64,000 nt of DNA from Paratrimastix pyriformis. Taxonomy: Eukaryota > Preaxostyla > Paratrimastigidae. This document shows, piece by piece, positions 59,757-64,000 of the stretch. The first letter of the stretch is position 1. Each line of letters starts with the position of its first letter. The stretch covers positions 62,001-126,000 of the forward strand of contig JAPMOS010000113.1 of assembly GCA_027972325.1 (NCBI GenBank). Direction: 5' to 3'. Position numbers and translations under genes: made by a program. The notes below the pieces were generated by a model. That model ran no database searches. It had not been told where the DNA came from and was given only the letters and a program-made list of their open reading frames with translations.

Positions 59757-60846
59757 GTTAGAACGAAAAATATTCCCGAACCCAGCCTGGGGGGCGGAAC
59801 CCATCCACCATGACCTACCACCTCGGTAGGACAGGCGCACGGGCCCTGAATCCACCACCCCACACGTTGCTCCCTTCCCAAAGGCCCACGGTTGGCAACA
59901 GGCGAGAGGTCGGAGAGGCTAATCTTCGGAGGCACGGCAGAAGCGGCATGGTCGGGCGTCGAGGTAGCACGAGCGGGCGCAGCAGGCACAGCAGACAAAG
60001 GGGACACACCAGCAGCAACAGAGGCAACAGGGGCAACAACAGGGGCAGCAACAGGGCAGCAACAACAGGGGCAGCAACAGGTGCAGGTGCAGGTGCAGGT
60101 GCAGGTGCAGGTGCAGGTGCAGGTGCAGGTGCAGGTGCAGGTGCAGGTGCAGGTGCAGGTGCAGGCGCAGGCGCAAAAGCCGGAGCATGATGAAGTCGGA
60201 GCCGGAACAGTGCCGGCTTGGCGAATGGGTTCGCCAAGGTGAGAGGTGCTCTTGGGGCAGCGGAAGAGGCAAATGGATTGCTCGAAGAAGGGGAACGGGC
60301 TCTCCTTCTTCCCCGCTGGACGATCGCCATCGATGATCGGGTGGCGAGTTCCACCTCCACCTCCAAGTTGCTTTGGACCACGGTATGTAGTCTCCCCAAC
60401 AGATAGGAGGACTCGTTCTGGCGGTGTGCGGTGTTTGTCCACAGACGAGCCGCGCGATGATTCTTGTGGCACGTGGCAGTCGAAAGTTCGCACATTCGAT
60501 TGCTGGAACAATAAAGCCCCAAGAAGTTGGAAAATAAACTGGCTGATCGCTTCAGGCTGCTTCTTCGGATTGTCCTCCAGCAGCATGTGCACCGTGCGTT
60601 CGATGATCTCATAGCGTGGAGCACGGTGCTCATTGACGACCAATGAACTGAAGAGCTTCATAAGCTCCAAACGCATCCAAGGAGAGAGCTTGTCCAATGG
60701 AGCTGAAGAGGGGACCACAGATGCCGACCCAACTCATCTTGAAGATACTCTACCATAGGGTCGTCACGACTTTGGATCTCGGCGTGATCCATAATAAAGT
60801 TGGAATCGTCCTTACTGAGCTCGTCATGCTCAGTGGCGATCTCCAT
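59757..60846 (-). CDS. Protein of non-autonomous element 3, one frame change
   Basis: Starts MEIATEHDELSKDDSNFIMD at 60846. After a frame change near 60715, continues LSPWMRLELMKLFSSLVVNE and IIERTVHMLLEDNPKK, matching the KLFG domain of its relatives, then GPKQLGGGGGTRHP, a run from the GGTGCA repeat, and ISLSDLSPVANRG, WWIQGPCACP and GGWVPPPRLG at the end. The repeat can be read as Cys-Thr or Pro-Ala; the Pro-Ala reading agrees with relatives locally, so another slip may lie there. Confidence 0.55.
60076..60170. repeat. (GGTGCA)n hexanucleotide tract in element 3
   Basis: About fifteen copies of GGTGCA within the coding region of element 3, in the linker where relatives have Ala/Pro-rich sequence. 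Confidence 0.95.
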
Positions 60847-61034
60847 GGCCAGAAACGGGCAGAACGCGGAGCAAAGGGAACGTGCAACGCCGAGACTTCA
60901 ACCGGGGGGATCCCCAGAAGCCGAAACCCCCTTCCTCAATGATAAACAGCTCCTTCAATCGCATGTCCCCCCTCAAGGCCAATCCGACGCCATGCTGCGC
61001 CTCCATTCCCTGCACCGGCCGCGTCCGGTTGGGC

Positions 61035-61715
61035 TTACCCACCCCGTACGGGACGATTGCGATGCATCGGAAAGCTCTTCCCAGCTCTTCCCATTGGACT
61101 CTCTGCCCAATCGCCAATTGCCTTAAATAATCGGTCCATCTCTTCCTGGGGGTTGTACTCCGGGTTGGCAAAGATGAGGAGGTCACGATTCTCCTTGAAC
61201 AGCCCATATCCATCCAGTCTTCCACCCAAAAAACAATCATCTTTGGGTGTTCTGAATTCGGGGAAGCTCAAATCGGCATTCCCAGGATGCGAGAATGCCA
61301 TCGTTGTCAAACTGCCTGCTTGTCTGAGCAGAGAGGACACCACGTGGGGTCGTCCACTGGTTTCACAGGGTGCTCTTGTGGTCTGCCCTTCTGCCATCTC
61401 CGTGCTCACTCCATCCGCGTACCGATCGCACAGGTTCGCCACTTCTGTTGAAAATGTTTCCCAGAAGCTGTCCCAGGTTCGGGCGCGGTACCAGCGCCCC
61501 CGCGATCGCTCGATGAGCTCCCAGAGTCTGTCCATCGCTATCTGCTTACCTCTCACCTGCACGCTTCGGCCCATAGGCTCCACCCATTTTCTTGGAGCAA
61601 TTGTTCTGCATCTTCTGCTCCTTCCCTTGTCCAGCCACGCGATCAGTTTGATCGCGTTGGCACCACTCCACCTTTCCGCGACACTGCCCATCATCGAAGG
61701 GCATTCGAAAACCAA
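61035..61715 (-). CDS. LINE B methyltransferase-like domain and upstream linker
   Basis: Encodes FECPSMMGSVAERWSGANAI, MAEGQ, SHPGNADLSFPEFRTP, GGRLDGYGLFKENRDLLIFA and NPEYNPQEEMDRLF. Same order as LINE A with NPEY kept, which supports function in the family. Small frame changes at both ends. Confidence 0.65.
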   Translation of the reverse strand: MVFECPSMMGSVAERWSGANAIKLIAWLDKGRSRRCRTIAPRKWVEPMGRSVQVRGKQIAMDRLWELIERSRGRWYRARTWDSFWETFSTEVANLCDRYADGVSTEMAEGQTTRAPCETSGRPHVVSSLLRQAGSLTTMAFSHPGNADLSFPEFRTPKDDCFLGGRLDGYGLFKENRDLLIFANPEYNPQEEMDRLFKAIGDWAESPMGRAGKSFPMHRNRPVRGG

Positions 61716-62234
61716 ATGGTTTGTACAATCTCTCGCCCCACACCAACATTTCCCATCCCCTTCACCATTGATGTAGAATCTGATGTTGGCCGATAACGCT
61801 GCAAGATTGCCATCATGGCCAGTCTACCCGACATTTCACACCGCATGGTCTGCGTATTTATTCCGCCATTTCCCGTCTGAGCATTGATGACCACTAGTGC
61901 ATTCTTGCACTTCTGGCTGTCCTGAAGATGCGCCCTTTGCGGCCCCACTCTTTTAGGTTTTCACGAAAATCTCCTCCACCGTCTTTCCATCGCTCCGTCG
62001 GACAAGCCGAAATCCCCAGGTCTGCTCTTGCGGCTCCTTGGTGCTCTCCAGTTTTATACTCTGGCCTGCAATCTTGTCCGCCAACCTATTCCCCTCCGCA
62101 TCCAGCGATGCCCCTGTCTCCTGGTGCCCCTTTACCCAAACCAGCCTGACCTCGCCCCTATGTTCCTCCAAGATTCGTTGGCCCCTCCGAAGAAGACCCT
62201 CAGCCTTCGACTCGATTAGGTCGGTCGGCGTCCA

Positions 62235-64000
62235 GTGTGTGTGTGTGTGATACTTCCGGCTTACGCCGAGTCCGTTATCGGGCCGAAGCCCGCGGGTAAC
62301 ATCGACCTCCCGGTCTGCTCTCCCGCGAGACAAGCTCGCAAGAAGGAACGCCCCAAGTGGTCCATGGTCGGCTCGCGCCCACAAGGGCGGTCACCGCCGA
62401 CACTCGGACTACGTCCCTTCGTCCATCCCTTCCTCGTTCTTCGTTCTTCTTCCGTTGCTTGATCGCCAAGCATAGTTCTCCGCAGTCCACCCAGTTCGCT
62501 CCCAATCTCCTTCTGGTCTCTTCATCCACAATCCCCAGCTCTGCTGCCAGTCTGCAGTCATTCGCGTAGATTTCCTAAGCCCGCACCGTCTTCGCAGTCT
62601 CCCAGCAACTCTTCACCACACCTTCTGAAATCCCTCCAGTTATAGAGCACTTCGCCCTCCTTCGGACGCCCCTCATAGTCAGCCTCCACTCTTCGCGCTC
62701 CCGCCCTTTCGCAACATGTTCTCCAATGCCCACAAGGGGCTGGGTCCATCGGGAATCTCTCGGGCCCGCTGGTTCTCGAAGAGCAGAATGCCCACGTCAA
62801 ACGGGGCCTTCCCGCACCTTTCTCCCCGTCCGCCAGAAGCTCGGCAGCCAGAAGCTGAAGCCCCTTCCTCAATGATAAACAGCTCCTTCAGTTGCATGTC
62901 CCCCTCAGCGCCAAACCGACTCCGTGCTGCGCCTTCATTCCCTGCACCGGCCGCGTCCGGTTTGGCTTGCCCACTCCGTACGGGACTATCGCGATACATC
63001 GGAAGGCTCTCTTCCCAGTTCTACCAATTGGGCTCTCCGCCCAATCACCAATTGCCGTAAATAACCGGTCCATCTCCTCCTGTGGGTTGTATTCAGGGTT
63101 GGCAAAGATGAGGAGGTCGCGATTCTCCTTAAACAACCCGTAGCCATCCAGTCTTCCACCCAAAACCAGTCATCCTTGCTGGGCGTTCTGAATTCAGGAA
63201 GCTCAAATCGGCATTCCCAGGATGCGAGAATGCCATCGTTGTCAAACTGCCTGCTTGTCTGAGCAGAGAGGACACCACGGGGGTCGTCCACTGGTTTCGC
63301 AGGGTGCTCTTGTGGGTCTGCCCTTCTGCCATCTCCGTACTCATCCCATCCACATATCGATCGCAGAGGTTCGCCACTTCTGTGGTGAACATTTCCCAGA
63401 AGCTGTCCCAGGTTCGGGCGCGGTACCAGCGCCCCGCGATCGCTCGATGAGCTCCCAGAGTCTGTCCATCGCTATTTGCTTACCTCTCACCTGCACACTT
63501 TGACCCATAGGCTCCACCCATTTTCTTGGAGCAATTGTTCTGCATCTTCTGCTCCTTCCCCTTGTCCAGCCACGCGATCAGTTTGATCGCATTGGCACCA
63601 CTCCACCTTTCAGCGACACTGCCCATCATAGCCGGGCATTCAAAACCAAATGGTTCGTATAGTCTCGCCCCACACCAACATTTCCCATCCCTTCACCATT
63701 GATGTAGAATCTGATGTTGGCCGTGATGTACCGCTGCAAGATTGCCATCATGGCCAGTCTGCCCGACATTTCGCATCTCATGGTCTGCGTATTTATTCCG
63801 CCATTTCCGTCTGAGCATTGATGACCACCAGTGCGTTCTTGCGTTTCCGGCCGCCCTGGAGATGCGTCCGCGGCGGCTGAAGGACTGGAGGCTTGTGCGA
63901 AAGTCTCCTCCACCTCCTCCCCGTCGCATTGGTGAACCAACCGAAAACCCCAGGTCCGTTCCTGTTGCACCTTGCCTATGTCCTGTTTGATGCTTTGCCC
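62235..64000 (-). mobile_element. LINE C: close copy of LINE A, inserted in LINE B
   Basis: 3' end (GT)n at 62235 and hairpin at 62279-62292, then sequence matching LINE A 7576-9370 closely, through methyltransferase-like domain (62.9-63.2 kb) to the RNase H end. Runs off the window at 64000. Compared with LINE A it lacks single bases in many homopolymers, which break the reading frames; these look like sequencing errors rather than evolution. Confidence 0.88.

Larger units (their letters stand above)
59430..60913 (-). mobile_element. Non-autonomous LINE-tailed coding element 3, inside LINE B
   Basis: CCAGAAGCCGA flanks both sides (59419-59429 and 60914-60924), an 11-bp target duplication, and LINE B is continuous across it. 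Minus-strand 5' end GGATCCCCCCGGTTGAAG. The end has TTACCCG, hairpin CCGGT-TTCG-ACCGG (59512-59525), AGTATC and an (ACA)n tail. Full-length insertion of 1.48 kb with one gene. This is the clearest proof that the short coding elements are mobile. Confidence 0.88.
58783..62234 (-). mobile_element. LINE B: partial copy of the LINE A family
   Basis: 3' end with (GT)n at 58783, hairpin CGGGC/GCCCG at 58830-58843, then the methyltransferase-like domain (GGRLDGYGLF, LLIFANPEYN) and RNase H end (GAKLESTKEPQEQTWGFRLV-like). Interrupted by element 3 (59430-60913), and cut at 62234 by LINE C. Diverged from LINE A, with frame changes. Its 5' remainder, if present, lies beyond the window. Confidence 0.85.

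Noticed and set aside
59919-60272. His-Leu or Cys-Thr repeat proteins
   Set aside because: Frame artefacts of the (GGTGCA)n tract; no flanking domain supports them as separate genes.
1-64000. tRNA, rRNA or bacterial-type operon features
   Set aside because: No cloverleaf with conserved A and B boxes, no rRNA motif and no Shine-Dalgarno pattern was recognised.

Overview
The window is eukaryotic and made almost entirely of mobile DNA. GC-rich stretches (LINEs, DIRS-like and LTR elements, a tandem gene family) surround an AT-rich, densely packed virus-like block. Short GT-AG introns (about 50-70 nt), DIRS and Tc1 elements, LINEs with extra enzymes and a Polinton-like provirus suggest a GC-rich unicellular alga or protist. 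No housekeeping gene, rRNA or tRNA was recognised, so the species cannot be named.

Layout. 1-3.35 kb: repeats, then a spliced amino-methyltransferase-like gene and a spliced retroviral-type integrase. 3.6-7.37 kb: remains of a DIRS-like element (DIRS-II) holding a nested 2.2-kb gag-protease LTR element. 7.576-50.440 kb: one long minus-strand LINE (LINE A) with a 13-bp target-site duplication. It is split by a DIRS-like element (DIRS-I, 9.68-16.58 kb) inside its RNase H domain and by a 26.7-kb Polinton-like element (20.12-46.81 kb) inside its endonuclease domain. The Polinton-like element itself carries a GC-rich insert (24.44-26.16 kb), an intact-looking Tc1 transposon (34.6-35.9 kb) and a PIF/Harbinger-type transposon (39.05-41.33 kb). 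50.5-56.1 kb: three tandem plus-strand copies of an unknown spliced gene family. 52.66-60.9 kb: three minus-strand, protein-coding, apparently non-autonomous elements. 58.78-64.0 kb: two further copies of the same LINE family, one inserted in the other.

LINE A, minus the insertions, is about 9.3 kb. ORF1 has a hydrophobic segment and a possible RNA-binding region. ORF2 reads, in order: a ubiquitin-specific-protease (USP)-like domain, an APE-type endonuclease, reverse transcriptase, RNase H and a C-terminal methyltransferase-like domain resembling PCIF1. The LINE and the three non-autonomous elements share a 3' end: a UUCG-loop hairpin whose stem varies with compensatory changes, a GTATC box and a simple-repeat tail. 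This suggests that the LINE's reverse transcriptase mobilises the short coding elements.

The Polinton-like element has 424-bp terminal inverted repeats that look identical by eye, a candidate capsid protein, a penton-like protein, an FtsK/A32-type packaging ATPase, a fibre-like protein with an S74 intramolecular chaperone, a composite HNH/polymerase-like/SF1-helicase gene, a retroviral-type integrase and a family of at least four small 'HFD' helical proteins. A TATATAG-like box lies just upstream of nearly every start codon. Several of its genes are broken, so it is read here as a fossil provirus.
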